Positions 22,415 through 34,735 of a stretch of DNA of 64,000 bases are shown one piece after another. Made by a program: the position numbers and the translations under genes. Below the pieces are notes generated by a model. It had not been told where the DNA came from, did not search any database, and worked only from the letters and a program-made list of their open reading frames with translations. Origin of the DNA: Cavia porcellus (Eukaryota > Chordata > Mammalia > Rodentia > Caviidae); NCBI RefSeq assembly GCF_034190915.1, contig NW_026947507.1, positions 35,048,501-35,112,500 of the forward strand, written 5' to 3'. Positions within the stretch are counted from its first letter, which is position 1; each line of letters begins with the position of its first letter.

Positions 22415-22560
22415 CAGAAGTTCTAAAAGTGTAGTCCAGGTACAACTGGGGACTGTCCGAAATTCAAATTCTCAAGGCTTTACCCAAAATGTGCAAGACC
22501 TGCAGGGGCAGGGACAGCAATCCACTTTGGCCAGCCCTGCAGGTGATTCAGAGACAGCTG
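22415..22560 (+). repeat. MER5A-like hAT-Charlie element
   Basis: AGTTCTAAAAGTGTAGTCCA, then AAATTCAAATTCTCAAGGCT and CCTGCAGGTGATTCAGAGAC match the order of the MER5A consensus. It is a non-autonomous, ancient copy. Confidence 0.65.
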
Positions 22561-22726
22561 CAAGCCAGGCAGTGGCAACCTGCACAGGTGTCCAAGCTGG
22601 GCTTGTGGGTACCTTTCAGACCCCACTCTCTGCTCTGAGATTTAAACCCCCAGCCATGGAAGAAAAGAATGTTTCAAGCCATATCCCAAAAAGGCTTGTG
22701 GCTACATCTAAAGACTGCACACATTT

Positions 22727-22729
<3 letters not shown>

Positions 22730-22764
<35 letters not shown>
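22730..22764. repeat. (CA)n microsatellite
   Basis: An uninterrupted AC/CA run of 35 bases in intron 4. Confidence 0.97.
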
Positions 22765-22767
<3 letters not shown>

Positions 22768-23060
22768 CATCCCCTCAGAGCCACACAGCCACCTTTGGGT
22801 ATTCCCTTCTCAGTGCTAGACTTTGGTCTTAGCCAGGAGAAAGAGCAGGCAATGTGCACCTGTTACCAGTGGAATCCCCCCTTCGCCCAGGCTGCAAACA
22901 GCTTCCCAGACATATTCACCAAATTTGACTGGCTTAGAAAAATATCAGGGTAAATGACTCCCAGAAAATGCTGGCCAATACATGGGATTTCGGGTCTGAG
23001 GTTCTTGACAACTTTCTCAAATTCCTACTTACCAGACTGTACCAGCTATATGGCTACTAT

Positions 23061-23062
<2 letters not shown>

Positions 23063-23099
<37 letters not shown>
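23063..23099. repeat. Poly(A) homopolymer of 37 bases
   Basis: A pure run of A. No SINE, L1 3' end or polyadenylation signal is recognised in the preceding 40 bases, so it is not clearly a retrotransposon tail. Confidence 0.95.
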
Positions 23100-23101
<2 letters not shown>

Positions 23102-23149
23102 CATGGGTTTCTTTAGGTAGTGAAAGTTTGAGGAAGAAGAAAAGGTGCT

Positions 23150-23290
23150 GACATTTTTTTGAAGACCTACTATGCATCTGCCCAAAGCTGGTGTTTAATT
23201 TTCTGAATAATCCTATGAGGTTGAGGGTGCAGGAACTCAGACAGGCTTTATAGCACAGTCACATGGCCAGCAGCCAGCACACTGTGGCCA
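23150..23290 (-). repeat. MIR SINE, antisense
   Basis: On the plus strand GAAGACCTACTATGCATCTG is followed by TTTTCTGAATAATCCTATGA and GCACAGTCACATGGCCAGCA, the reverse of a MIR end and core. Confidence 0.55.
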
Positions 23291-25319
23291 GACACCTGCC
23301 AAAGGAAACTGTGTAGCTGTCTACACTGCCGCAAGCAAAGAGGGTGTTGACTGTTTCATGGAGGGGAGTGAGGACTGTCAAAAGTGCAAAGTACTCAAGC
23401 CAGGCTGCATGAACAATTTGTGGGAACAGATCAAATGTTTTCAATAGGCCTAAACCCCTCTGGAATGGCTAACAGAGATCCCTCCAGTGGTGCAGGGCAT
23501 TGGTTAAGTGGTTAAATTTCTTGCCATTGAGAAAAGGAAGACACCGCCCACCTACCCAGCCCCGTCTGCTTTCTGACACCTCCAGGCCTCACGAGGGAGG
23601 ATATGTCCATCCCTCCCCTCCAGCCACATCCTGGAGGTTGTCACCACTGGGTTCACGAAATCAAGGAGTGACCTGGATTGCTTCCCTCCTGTTTGTTCTC
23701 TAACTAAACAGTGGAGACTTAAGTCTTTCTGCCCAGAACAACAGCTCCTCTGGGGAAGACATGGAGGACAGAGACTTCCTCCTTGAGCTGGGCAGTTCTA
23801 ATAAAAGCTGCAAAAGGCCTGCTGGGCCCAGGCAGACACTGACCCAGGTTGGGCCAATCACAAGACCCCTTTCTCCTCACCACCATATTCCGGGGATGAG
23901 GAAGTAACACAAACTGGAGTCCTTGTCTGAGGTTTTCCTAAGGGAGAACACTTCTTTTATCAGGTTATGAGACACCCAGGTGTGAGCATAGACATACAGG
24001 GACCAAGGTTCTAGCTTCACTGTCACAGAAAGAACACACACATAAGTCACGTACAGAGAAATGAAATTAGGTGACAAGGAGAAAGAGTATCATTTGTGCT
24101 TGAAACATGGTGATATACCTCTGCCCTTTGTATATTTTATGATGTAAGATAAACAATTCTTTTTTACTTTTCCTAACCCGGTCATTTAAAGCAAATATAT
24201 ATATACTACAACTCAACTATATTTGCTAATATTGCATGACCTTCTCTAAGTTCTAAGTAACCAGGCACACTATGAAAAGGTCACAGGCAAAACATCACAT
24301 CCACATAGTCTGTGTAAGCCATGCAAAAGAACTGGGAGGGGAGGAGGACTTCAGCAGAGCAGCTCTGAAAACCGATCTGATCATTAGATGATGATCAGGA
24401 CAGTCCAGCATGCCTAGGACTCTTTCTTGTCCTAGTTCACCCAGGGAAGAACAGCTCAAGCAGATGTCAACACCAAGGAAAATCACGTCACTACTGAAAA
24501 TGACAAGGATGTGAATCATGCCCATATACGAACATTTTAACATGAAATCACATTAAGGGATTAAAAAGCAAGAGCCACTGCAGTTCATGCCCCCTGGTTA
24601 TAAATGGGGAAAATGTTAAGCTATGATCCAAGGATTCTCCAAAGGAAATATTAAAAGATGCTAAGGAAAGACCTCGTTCATTGTGTTCTCTTCTAATAAA
24701 GTTGCTCAAAAGTCTCAATCATTTCTTGAAGTTCAGTTGAACAAAGCCTCAAGCCTTCGGTTAGAGAAAATGTTACTGGTTCTGGAAGCATCAGTAAATC
24801 CAACTGATTCTCTTTTCCAAGACAAAGAAGCTCCCATTTCAAGGGAGACCTGGCTCCCTAAACCTGGGCAGCCCCAAATCCTGCAGCCTTCAGGCTAGAG
24901 AAAGGTCTGAGGCAACCCCTGGAAAAGGGCCACCTAGCCCTTCTGGGCATGACATAGACCTCAGCGCCACCTCCAAGAAGAAATGACTGATCTCCTTTCT
25001 TAGCCTCCTGAGTTCTTCAAGAACTCCTGAGCTCCCTCCCAAACCCCTTCCACAGAAGCAGGTCCAATAGTGACACCTAATCTCTGATGTCACACCCACT
25101 GGGTTCCACCCTTGGCTCAGCTACTCAACAGCAGTGTCCCTCGGAGGAGGTCACTGAATGAGCCATCAGTTTTCTGTTTCTGTGAAGTGGAGGTGGTGGT
25201 GGTACTTACCTGGGGTAGCCCAGAGGGCTCAATGAGATCTCTGATGAGGAAATACACGTGAGTGTCTTGGCAGTGCCCAGCACATGAGGCTGTACCAAGG
25301 CTCAAGGAAAGGGACACAA

Positions 25320-25530
25320 CACCTGTGACTATTAATAAGCACCTCCCACGTTAAAAGAGTGCCATACCGAGGGTTTTTACTAACACCACCCCAAGGCACC
25401 CTGACAACAATTCTCCTGCATGGCTATTATTGGCCCCTATTTTACAGGCAAAGAAATGGAGGCTTAAGTAACCTAAATCAGCATCACAGGAGCAAGGCCA
25501 AAAGGCTTAGGTTCAAATCCAAGCTCCAAA
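25320..25530 (-). repeat. MIR SINE, antisense
   Basis: Reverse MIR order: AATAAGCACCTCCCACGTTA, CCTGACAACAATTCTCCTGC, CCCTATTTTACAGGCAAAGA and ATGGAGGCTTAAGTAACCTA. Confidence 0.65.
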
Positions 25531-26089
25531 GCCAGATTTTTCCTTCCACTATGCTGTCCCCAGCCACCCACATTTCCCAGCCGCTGCACTCTACCCTCTC
25601 CCAGTATTCTGACACCATAGAATGAAAGAGGTTTATTTTCCTTCTGGGGCCACCGGAGGAGATCACCAAGTATAATCCCACCCCATACAGTTCCAATCCA
25701 GAGCTCACTGAGTACACCCTCTCTTCCCCAGGTTAACAATGAAGGCAACAGTGAGAGATACAATAACCTGGAAAAGGGGCTGTGTTTACAGTCGCTGGAC
25801 TCCGGTTGACCAGAGCAGTCAATTAGACCCAAGCCAGTGCCAAAAGACCAACCCCAGTGGTGGGCCAACACCTGCTCTGGGAGAGGGTCAAGGGAGCCTA
25901 GAAGGAGCAGAGGCCAACCTAAGCCCTCTGGAACTCCCCACAGGGCCCAGAGATGAGAACCAAAGCCATTTCCTTCTATAAGAGACCATCATTAGACACC
26001 TTTCCTCATGTCCTCTGAAAACAGACCCCCTTCTCCATCTTCCCCCATCCCTTCACCTATGTTCCAAAACTGTTACTACCAAGTAAGAG

Positions 26090-26300
26090 GAAAAAAGAAT
26101 TAAATGTATGCACCATTTGATTTTAATTGAAGGACTGTTCTATTTCATTGAACTGCTAAGTAAGCTGAACAAGAGATTGTGTTTACATAAGCAAACCCCA
26201 AGTCACTATAGACTTGCTGTCACATTAAGTCAATACTTATGAAGGCTCTCTATTTAATTATTCAGTGAGGATTGACTTATTATTGTGTTGAGTGTGGTTA
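26090..26300. promoter_or_regulatory. AT-rich non-repeat block, candidate intronic enhancer
   Basis: I cannot match this segment to a repeat. It is compositionally distinct from its C-rich neighbours and has several homeodomain-type TAAT/ATTA cores and a forkhead-like TGTTTACATAAGCAAAC. It lies in GFRA2 intron 4. The regulatory role is a guess from composition and motif clustering. Confidence 0.25.
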
Positions 26301-26789
26301 GCCTTGAGCTAGGTAGCCAGCCGGCTGAAGGATTCTTTCAGCCTTCTCTGAATGCTGACACGCTTCTGGCTGGTGGTGAGGTTGGTTTATTCCTCTCCCT
26401 CCTGTCGCCAAGCCCACTGCTCCCCACCCACCCCTTTAGCAGGAGGCAGCAGGTGACCCTGCTTGCTCCCCCACTCAAATGGCCTGCCTGAGATGGCTCA
26501 TGAGACTCTGACACACGAAGTCTCAACAGGATAGCAGTGCAGCCTGTATTCCTCCTACTCCTGATTCTGCAGACCTCACAGTCAAGGACCAGATGTTTCC
26601 CTGGCCTTGCTATTCCCGGCGTGTTCCCTTCAACCTCCACAAGATGTGTTTCTCAGTCTTTATAACCCCTCCAAACCCTTTTATTCCGTGGCAATCCAGA
26701 AAGCTTTTTATATCAAATGACAAACCCTGAAATATAACATGCAGAGAAAAGTCCAGAGCTCAGTGCTTCACCTAAACTGCAGAGCAGCG

Positions 26790-26960
26790 GGAGAGGCAGG
26801 ACGTCAAGGTGACTAAGAGCAAACTTCCAGGCTCCCGGATTCAAACTCCAGTCCTGCCAGTCCCAAAGGGTACAACCTTGGGACAATGCACTGACTCTGC
26901 TTTAACTGAGGACCCTCGTCCACATAAAGGAGCTAATAGGTTCTGGGAAGAGCAATGGAG
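26790..26960 (+). repeat. MIR SINE
   Basis: GACTAAGAGCAAACTTCCAG, GATTCAAACTCCAGTCCTGC and CCTTGGGACAATGCACTGAC follow MIR order. Confidence 0.6.
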
Positions 26961-27054
26961 ATTCCCATAGAGTACCTAAGACTATGCTAGCCTCGGCTCT
27001 GTACTTCTAAGCTAACTCTCCAGAAGGAGAACCTCCTGACTTCCCTCAGGCCGT

Positions 27055-27515
27055 CATCTGCCATCCTGGCCCCCACTGGGACCCTGGAAATCTCTATCAC
27101 CTCATCTCAACTCTTCCATATTTCTCCTAGTCCAAACCCTCAGAGCAAACCACACATACTCAACCATGACATTTCCTGCTGCTTCTTCGTGGTTCCTGCT
27201 CTTTTGCTGCTTCTCCGGCTGAGCATGCCTTCCTCCCGCCATGCCCTCCTTAAAATTTCCTCCAGTTTCAGACTTTCCAAACCCAATCACAAAACATATC
27301 TTCCAGAAAACCTCCCCTGAATGCCTTGTCTAACTCTGAACGTGTTTCACAAACTCCTGTCACTGTATTTGTATCATCACATCATAATTTACATTTTGCT
27401 TATCTGTTTCCCCCACTATGAGGCCCTTCAGGACAGAAATCATCTTATCCATGCCTGAATCTCCAATGCCCAAAAACAGCCCTTGACACATAACAGCCAT
27501 GGAGTTGAGGGACAG
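27055..27515 (+). repeat. L2 LINE 3' fragment
   Basis: This contains L2-like segments: ATCTTCCAGAAAACCTCCCC, CCACTATGAGGCCCTTCAGG, CAGAAATCATCTTATCCATG and ATGCCCAAAAACAGCCCTTG. The order and orientation fit the L2 3' UTR, with its usual tail replaced by a TGGA microsatellite. Confidence 0.65.
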
Positions 27516-27523
27516 GAGGAAGA

Positions 27524-27655
27524 ATGGATGGATGAGTGGGCAGAGAGGTGGGTGGATGGATGGATGGATGGATGGGGAGATGGGTGGAGGATGAGTGGGT
27601 AGTTGAATGAGTGGATGATGGGTGGAAGGATGGATGAATGGATAGATGAATAAGG
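27524..27655. repeat. (TGGA)n microsatellite, impure
   Basis: Tetranucleotide GGAT/TGGA units with GGTG and GAGT interruptions, immediately after the L2 3' end, where tandem repeats often grow from the L2 tail. Confidence 0.9.
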
Positions 27656-30600
27656 ACTGCATCAGGCAGCAAGAAGAACCTTCCTCTAAACAACAGAGAA
27701 TCTAAGAACTCTCCTAACACCTCTCCTTGAAAACTTAAATCACAGGTAGATCTCCAGCTAACAGCACGGAAAATTGTGTCAATGTTAGATTTACCTGGAA
27801 ACCAAGATATCCCAATGCTAGATGCCCTCCAGTGGATATGTCTTTCTCTCTGATCTTACTTGGTGGCTGTTAAGGCTCAGAAAAGTCTCTACCATCTCTT
27901 GTAATAGCCATTCGCTAAAAAGAGTCCCAAGTGGCCTACAAGAATTAACACACATCCTTAAGCACCACTCTTAACATGAAGAAGTGCCTTGGGAACCTAC
28001 CAAAGAGAAGCCAATGTGTCCCTGTGGAGAAAAGCTGGATGAAGTGTCCATTCTCTAGCAAGCAGAAGGGCAAAGGTAGCCGGTGCTGGGGCTGAGTACG
28101 GAGGTCAAAACGTCTGCTGCTTACAAACCCTAAACCCTGGAAATATTACTGCGCCTCTCACTGCCTAGGTGGCCGTGACCCACACAGAAGATATTTGGGG
28201 GACTAAATGTAACCACATAAGCGAAAGCATTTCTGAAATCAGAGTGTACTAGACATATCTTTAGTATTTTTTGTCTAAAGAAAATGAAGAGAGAACATGA
28301 CAGTTCCACTGCACCCTAATCTTCTTCTTTGCCTGGCTAGATGGACAAGTTCCCAGTGCAGGAGTGGGAGTAAAAGCGAGGGGATAGGTGGGCAGAGAAC
28401 AGAGCAGCCTGCACAGTGCAGCAGGAAGCAGGAAGGAGCAGATGATGCCTCTACATCCAAGGAAGTACAGGGGCCCTTGGACCTTCAGCCCCTTTCCCAG
28501 TGCCTTCCATTCCAGGCCTTCTAGAACAAGATGCATGGACAAATACTATTCCTATCTGGCAAATGTCTGGGCAGCTATGTCACCACTAGGAGTCTTTCTC
28601 ATTATATAGACTAATGAGAATGCTGTGCTTCTCAGAGAAATTTATCATCCATTATAAATGACATTTTTTCTGAACTAACAAAGGATATGAGGCTGGAGAG
28701 ACTGACTAAAAGGAAATGTTTAGCTGATTCCAGAAACCATTGAGGAATCTAATTACCTACCCCCTTGCTGGACAGTCCTTTCTCCCCTCTGTGTTCTCCC
28801 TTCCATGTGGACCCCTTTCTCTGCCCACTCATCCCTGAACCCCTGAGCCAGGAACCCAGGAAGGCCAGCACATTGGCCCCAGGACTACGCTGCCCACGGG
28901 AAGAGCAAAGTCTTACACGGTAGCATCGCCGGAGCACATAAGACCAGATTATTTGTGGTCCCAACTTGCTGATGCAAGATGAAAAATACAGCGAACTGCA
29001 GCTGCTGAACTCAGCTCTTTACTTTTTCTCCCTTCTTTCCCCTTCGCTGAGGTTAGTGTTTTACAAAAAGGGCTTTAAAAACTAAAATCTATAAACTGAG
29101 GGGTTCCGACCTGTCAGCATAAGGTCAGGCACGGGGAATGCGGTGTGCAAAGAGGACGGAGCGTGCGTCCATCTCACCTGCATTCAGTGAGCTCTCTCAC
29201 ACATGACACCACATGCGCACCCAGGCCAAGGCCCTGCTGCCTGGACAAGACCCCACACCTCCGGGTGGAAAGTCCTTATGCCCTCATCAGAAGTCCTTTC
29301 CCCGAGCCCTGACTCTTAGTTTCTTCTCTGTTTCTACTCCCCAACCCCAAGGCAAGTGATAATACTGGGTCTCCTTCTGACATCACAGGGCTGGACAGCA
29401 GGGAGCAAGGCTGCCAGCCATGGCGGGGTATGGACAGCACTGGGTATATGGAGCTGAGGTCTGACCTGAGCCAGCTCCCGCCAGAGCCTCCCCATGCAGG
29501 GGAGACCCAGCAGAAGCTAGGGAGCAGATAGTCACTGGGTCCCACTGGATTATTCACTCACCCTTCAAAACTTTTACTATGAAGAAACTGAGCACTTTGA
29601 GCCTGGAGCATCTGAGAATTTCAACTGGAGAAATGGTTCAGTTGCGGAGAAGGTACATTGTCCAGATAGACAATTCTCATGGGACCAGAACAACAACAAA
29701 AAAAAAGGTTCAACAGCTATATAACAACATGGCACTGAGCAAAAAAGAGCAAGGGGCCTCTTGGTTTACTCATTAGGTACGTGAATGCATTTGCTTTCAT
29801 GCCAGTAGATTGGGGCACCGAGCAAGGTTCTTTATACCTTCTACCTGGTTTCTTCACACATGCCCTGCAAGACTCTACCAAAACTCAGGCTCAAAGGATA
29901 GAGGACACAGGACACAGGGATGAATACGAGGTACAGAAGGAAGAAAATCTTATCACAAGTAGAGACAGGTGAGTGCAGATTCAGGAAGAGAAGTAGGCCA
30001 GCAAGGCCAATGCACTGCAGAGAAGAGACGGAGCCAGCAGTGGGATCTGGAGGCAGAATTGAGAGGTTCCCCAGAGGGTCAGGACACATGAACAGCTGCC
30101 TTTCTGGGGTGCTGGGCTCCAGCCTAGTGCAGGACAAGGTGGAAAGGGCCAAAGGAGGTAGCAGGAACAAAAGAAGCTGGGAAGGCAACTTGGAAAGCTT
30201 TCTAGGCCCACTTGGAAAGCTTTATGCTCCCCAGGGAAACGCTAAAGGATCAGATAGGCCTCACATTTGCTCACTCTGTCTCTCCCATAGGTCAGCAAAC
30301 ACTTCTGTAAACAACTCCAGTTCCTTGAGCCCATTTCCATGAGAGTCATTTGTATGAGATAAGAGGTATTATCTTAGAACATCAGCCAGGGTGCAGCCCC
30401 TCGAAGGTGGCAGAAAGCAGAGGCTGAGTCAGTGAACAAAGCTCCAGTGAAGGGAGTCAAACAAGGGAGAAAAAAAAAATGGAAGCTTATGGGGCAGAGT
30501 GGATGGAAAGCCAAGAACCACATCCCAGGCCCAGGAAACAAGGGGGCTGGCACACGCAAGAGGACTCCACCCTCGGAATCACAGAGCAAGTCCACAGGAA

Positions 30601-31459
30601 GAAAAACAAATCAGGTCACTGAGGACCTCTGATCCCAGTCTTAAGAACAATCCTTCTATCTCTTGCCCAGGAAGTACCTGTCATTGATGGTCTTCTCTGG
30701 GAGGCCTAGGTTTTCTTGGTGTTCTTTTACATCTTAGGAGCACTCAGGAGTTGAGAGGGATGCAAAAGCCAGTCCCTCCCTCTGTGACCACCCTCCCAGA
30801 TTCAAATATAGGTGGACACATCCCTGATTCATGCAGAGGGCCCTCCTGCTGGGACCTCCTAGGGGACACATCTGACATCTTGACAAGACTTCAAGGAGGA
30901 CCACGATGAAGACAAGGCCATGACACAATCACAGGTTGTGGCCTTTCCAGGTTAGGACTTGGCCCTTGCACCCTCTTACCACAGACCTCAAAATCAACCC
31001 TCCATCCTGCCTGACTGATCCTGCTTTGAAAGGGAACAGAAAAGGCTGGCCATGGATGCAGGGGACAAGATGCCACCCAAGGGTCCATCCTCAAAGCACA
31101 GCCAGTCTGGAGTGTGAAGAGTCAAAGACTAATACCAGTTCATCCCTAAGACACCTCCCAAAACAGACTCTGGACAAGGAGGAAGACTTGCTGACCAGCT
31201 ACGAGGAAATGGACTGCTGTGGTCAGTGACAGGAAACTGAAGGGGTGGGCAAGGGGGCCAAGGCAGAAGCCCTCACAGAAGTTTGGTGACCAGTGCAGGG
31301 CAGGGAATGCTACCCGCAAGCTGAGCCAGCCCAGACACTCAGGCTGAAACCTGTACTTTGCAAACCAGTATTTTTACGCTGTTTATGTTTTCTATAATTA
31401 TTTCCTTTTAGTCCTGCCTTTGCATTTACTAAGAGACCTACCACACTAATAATAAATAA

Positions 31460-31690
31460 TCATAGGTAACAATTTTGAGTGTTTGCTATGTGTCTGCTAA
31501 GCACTTCTAAAAGCATTAATGCATTTAGTCCTCACAAGCACCCTGAGGCAGACAGGTAGCCCACATTCCCCAGCTTACACAGAAGCCAGGGTTTGGAGCA
31601 GCAGAGACTTGTGCTGGGCTGGATTTGAACCCAGACATGTCTGTAGAGTGAGGTCAGGTTGTTCCACTGTGGGTGGTGCACTCTCCCTGG
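31460..31690 (-). repeat. MIR SINE, antisense
   Basis: A long reverse MIR: GAGTGTTTGCTATGTGTCTG, CATTTAGTCCTCACAAGCAC, CCCTGAGGCAGACAGGTAGC, GGATTTGAACCCAGACATGT. Confidence 0.75.
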
Positions 31691-32099
31691 GTGATGGGTA
31701 GGGTTGGAGCAGCAGAATCTAAGAGCAAGACGTGAAAATGGGGTGCAGGTCACAAGGACAGGCCAGGACTGCCTGACCTTGAATGCTGAGCTCTCCCCTT
31801 CAGAGTCAACTCTGAGTCCATCCTCCCAGCCTGTCTGCTCTTGGGCGCGGCCCTCAAAGCTGATATTTCTCCAGCCAGCCCCCTGCCTAGGACACCCCAG
31901 TGTCCCCACCCATCTCTGCCAGCTCATACTCTGAAAGCCCTCCTGAGCCTTTCCTAGTTGTCTTCAACAGCCCCTAGGCATCTGAGTCCTTCTGTGCACC
32001 TCCCAGAGTCATATTACTAAAAAGGTTTCCAGCCACCATCGGCCTTGGATGGTACAGTAGTAACAAGACTTGCTTGGAGAGGTACAGGAGCCCTGCCTC

Positions 32100-32500
32100 A
32101 GTGTGTTTGTTTCCTGGGGCCACCGTAACAGGCTGGTTTACAAATGATAGAAACTTCTCTCCCAGCACCGATGCTGCAAGTCAGAGACCACGATGTCATC
32201 AGGGAAAGGTTCCCTTCAAAGGCCCTCAGGGACGATCCTTCCTCTGCTGCTTCTGGTGGCATCAGCATCCCCTAGGCTGTGACAGCCTCACTCCAATGTC
32301 TGTGTCCATTGTCACAGAGTTTTGTCTTGTCTCTATGTGTCCTCTCTTCTCACAAAGACACGAGTCATTGGATTCAGGGCCCATCCTTCCGCAGTAGAAT
32401 CTCACCTTAACTGAGTTCATCTATAAAGACCCTACTGCCAAATAAAGACACATTGTGAAGTTCTAGATGCACATGAATTTAGGGAGACATAGTTCAAGAG
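32100..32500 (-). mobile_element. MLT1-type LTR, antisense
   Basis: The reverse complement follows the same MLT1 order as 19255-19700. On the plus strand: TTGTTTCCTGGGGCCACCGT, CTCTCTTCTCACAAAGACAC, TCATTGGATTCAGGGCCCAT, CACCTTAACTGAGTTCATCT and CCAAATAAAGACACATTGTG. An old solitary LTR with no coding remnant. Confidence 0.75.
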
Positions 32501-33729
32501 CCACTCTCCTTCATCCATCCATTCAAAATTCCAGAAGCATCCATTTCATCTCAGCTTGAATCAGATGCAGGTGGAATCCTGTGTGTCCACCTTAGGTGGT
32601 GACTCCTCCAAGAACAGGGTTTCAGCGCTCCAGGAGCCAATTCTGGGCTGCCCCACTGGGGTTCCATGAAGTTGCAAAAGGGCTCCCTTGTCTCTTCACT
32701 GGACAGACTCTAAGGGGCTTCCTAGGGGTAAAAGATCAGGCCCCACAGTACAGGTCCCCAGGCTGGTACCCTGCAGCAGTGCCCTAGGGAAGCGAGTTCG
32801 CCCTCCTCCTTGCACTGTGGGCCACGGCTCAGACTCCATACTCAGGCACTGCCCTGTCGCAGCACAGCCACCTGCAGGAGGCAGGTGGAGAAGAACCACA
32901 GGCACTCAGGTTCCCGGTTTCCCACCCTCCCTCCCTGAGGCTCGGCATGACAGAGAGGCAGCGCGGAATGCTGCATGTGGCAGCCAACTGGTTATGATAG
33001 TGGTCAACCAGGACAGCAGTGGAGTGGGGATGCTACTGACCCTCTGGCCACAAATAGCAGCCTCCATGCTGGGCCTTTCTCAGTCTTCGAGTCTTGGGCC
33101 AAACCGTCTGTTCTCTTCATGGCACAGTGGTCTCCTGTGATGACATCCTATTTCCAAAGTCTATCTGGACTTGCAGAAAACAGTTTATTTCCCCAATGGT
33201 TAAAAAACAGGGGGGCTATTTTAATAGTAAAAATGCCAGCTGGGAGATAAAGCAAGTTTTGGATGCACACACATGTACAGGACAGGTGAATCCAGGCTAT
33301 CCTCCAGCCCAGGCATACTCCGTCTACTACCAGCAGATACCTAGAGGATGCAGAGAGAGATGTTGAAAGTAAGCTAATCAGAGGCAAATGGTGGATGTGA
33401 ATGAGGCTGCTGGGCTCTCTGGCCCAGAAGTTGCCTCCAGGCCACCATACAGGATTGGTTCCAGGCTGTGGGCCCCAGCACTAGGCAGCATATGCGTCCT
33501 AGCTCTTCTGGAGGAGAACATTTCCCAGGGATCCAGGGAAACACTAGATTCCCAGCCCCCATTTCCAGGGATTCCATTTCCTTGGGCTTCGGGAAGCACT
33601 CTGGAATAAGCATTTTACTTATGAAATGTCATCTCTGGTTGAAGTGTGGGGTCCATGGAGCACATCTGAACAGACAATCAGGAAATGGTGAAAACAGCCT
33701 TTGGGGCCAGTGCTCGGTTCAGTTTTGCC

Positions 33730-33850
33730 TTATTTCATTAGTCAGGTGACCTTTGGTGAAGTCCTTAAAATCACTGGTCCTGTTTTCTTATCTGAACACA
33801 AGAAACAATGAGAGTCCTACCACAAAAATGCCATAGAGAATGTACACAGG
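33730..33850 (+). repeat. MIR SINE fragment
   Basis: TAGTCAGGTGACCTTTGGTG, then TCCTTAAAATCACTGGTCC and TTTTCTTATCTGAACACAAG give the middle of a MIR. Confidence 0.5.
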
Positions 33851-34337
33851 TGGATATGACACTTCCTAACACAGTGACGTGGGGACATGCTGGCTCATGG
33901 CCTAACACATGACAACAGTGTCACCCTAGTATTACTGCACGGTGAGGCAGGTCCCCTTGGCAGCCTCTGCTGAGATACAAACACCGACATGTCTGACCAG
34001 ATGGCAGATTCTGCAGTGGTGCCCATCACACGGGGCAGATGGAGATCAGGGCAGGATGGGACCTGCTGGTCACACAGAGCAAGCCAGGTCTCGAAACAGT
34101 CAGCCCAGACATAACAGATTCCTCTCTGTGCTTCTCTCCTTGTCCCCTGAGCAATGACAAAACCCTAAGCCTGGTCCCAGCCGTGGAACAGTCAGGAATT
34201 TCCACAAGAGCCTAAGTGCAGGAGGCAATCAGAGCTGCCCTTCCCCCACAGATCCATGCTTGAGTGATCCCAAGGGAAAAGGGTCCCAGAAGATGAGACT
34301 GGGACTGGGAAGACACTGCCCTTTCTGCTACTTATAG

Positions 34338-34338
<1 letters not shown>

Positions 34339-34394
<56 letters not shown>
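34339..34394. repeat. (CT)n microsatellite
   Basis: A pure CT dinucleotide run of 56 bases, a homopurine-homopyrimidine tract able in principle to form triplex DNA. Confidence 0.97.
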
Positions 34395-34398
<4 letters not shown>

Positions 34399-34642
34399 CT
34401 ACACTTTATTACATCCTGTGCTCTATAATGATGCTTCATTCAACTATGGCTTGCATGTGTGGTCCGCTAAGAGCTCATCACCTATGACATTATGGCCATC
34501 TTACACCTTGTAAGTGCACTCAAATGTTTGCACAGTGACAAGATCACCTAGGGACATGTTTCTCAGAGCCCGTTCCCAGTGGAAAGCAGTGCATGGCTGT
34601 ATTACTAAAGAGAGGACAATTTCCTTAGAGAAGTCACATCTA

Positions 34643-34735
34643 GGCCTGGGGATTTAGCTCAGCAGCATAAGCACCTGCCTGGCAAGTGTGAAGCTGTAAG
34701 TTCAATCCCAGGTACCAAAAAAAAAGAGAGAGAGA
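34643..34735 (+). mobile_element. ID SINE
   Basis: GGCCTGGGGATTTAGCTCAG, CATAAGCACCTGCCTGGCAA, TTCAATCCCAGGTACC and an A-rich tail passing into GA repeats. AGAGAAGT occurs directly before and after, a probable short target duplication. Confidence 0.85.
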
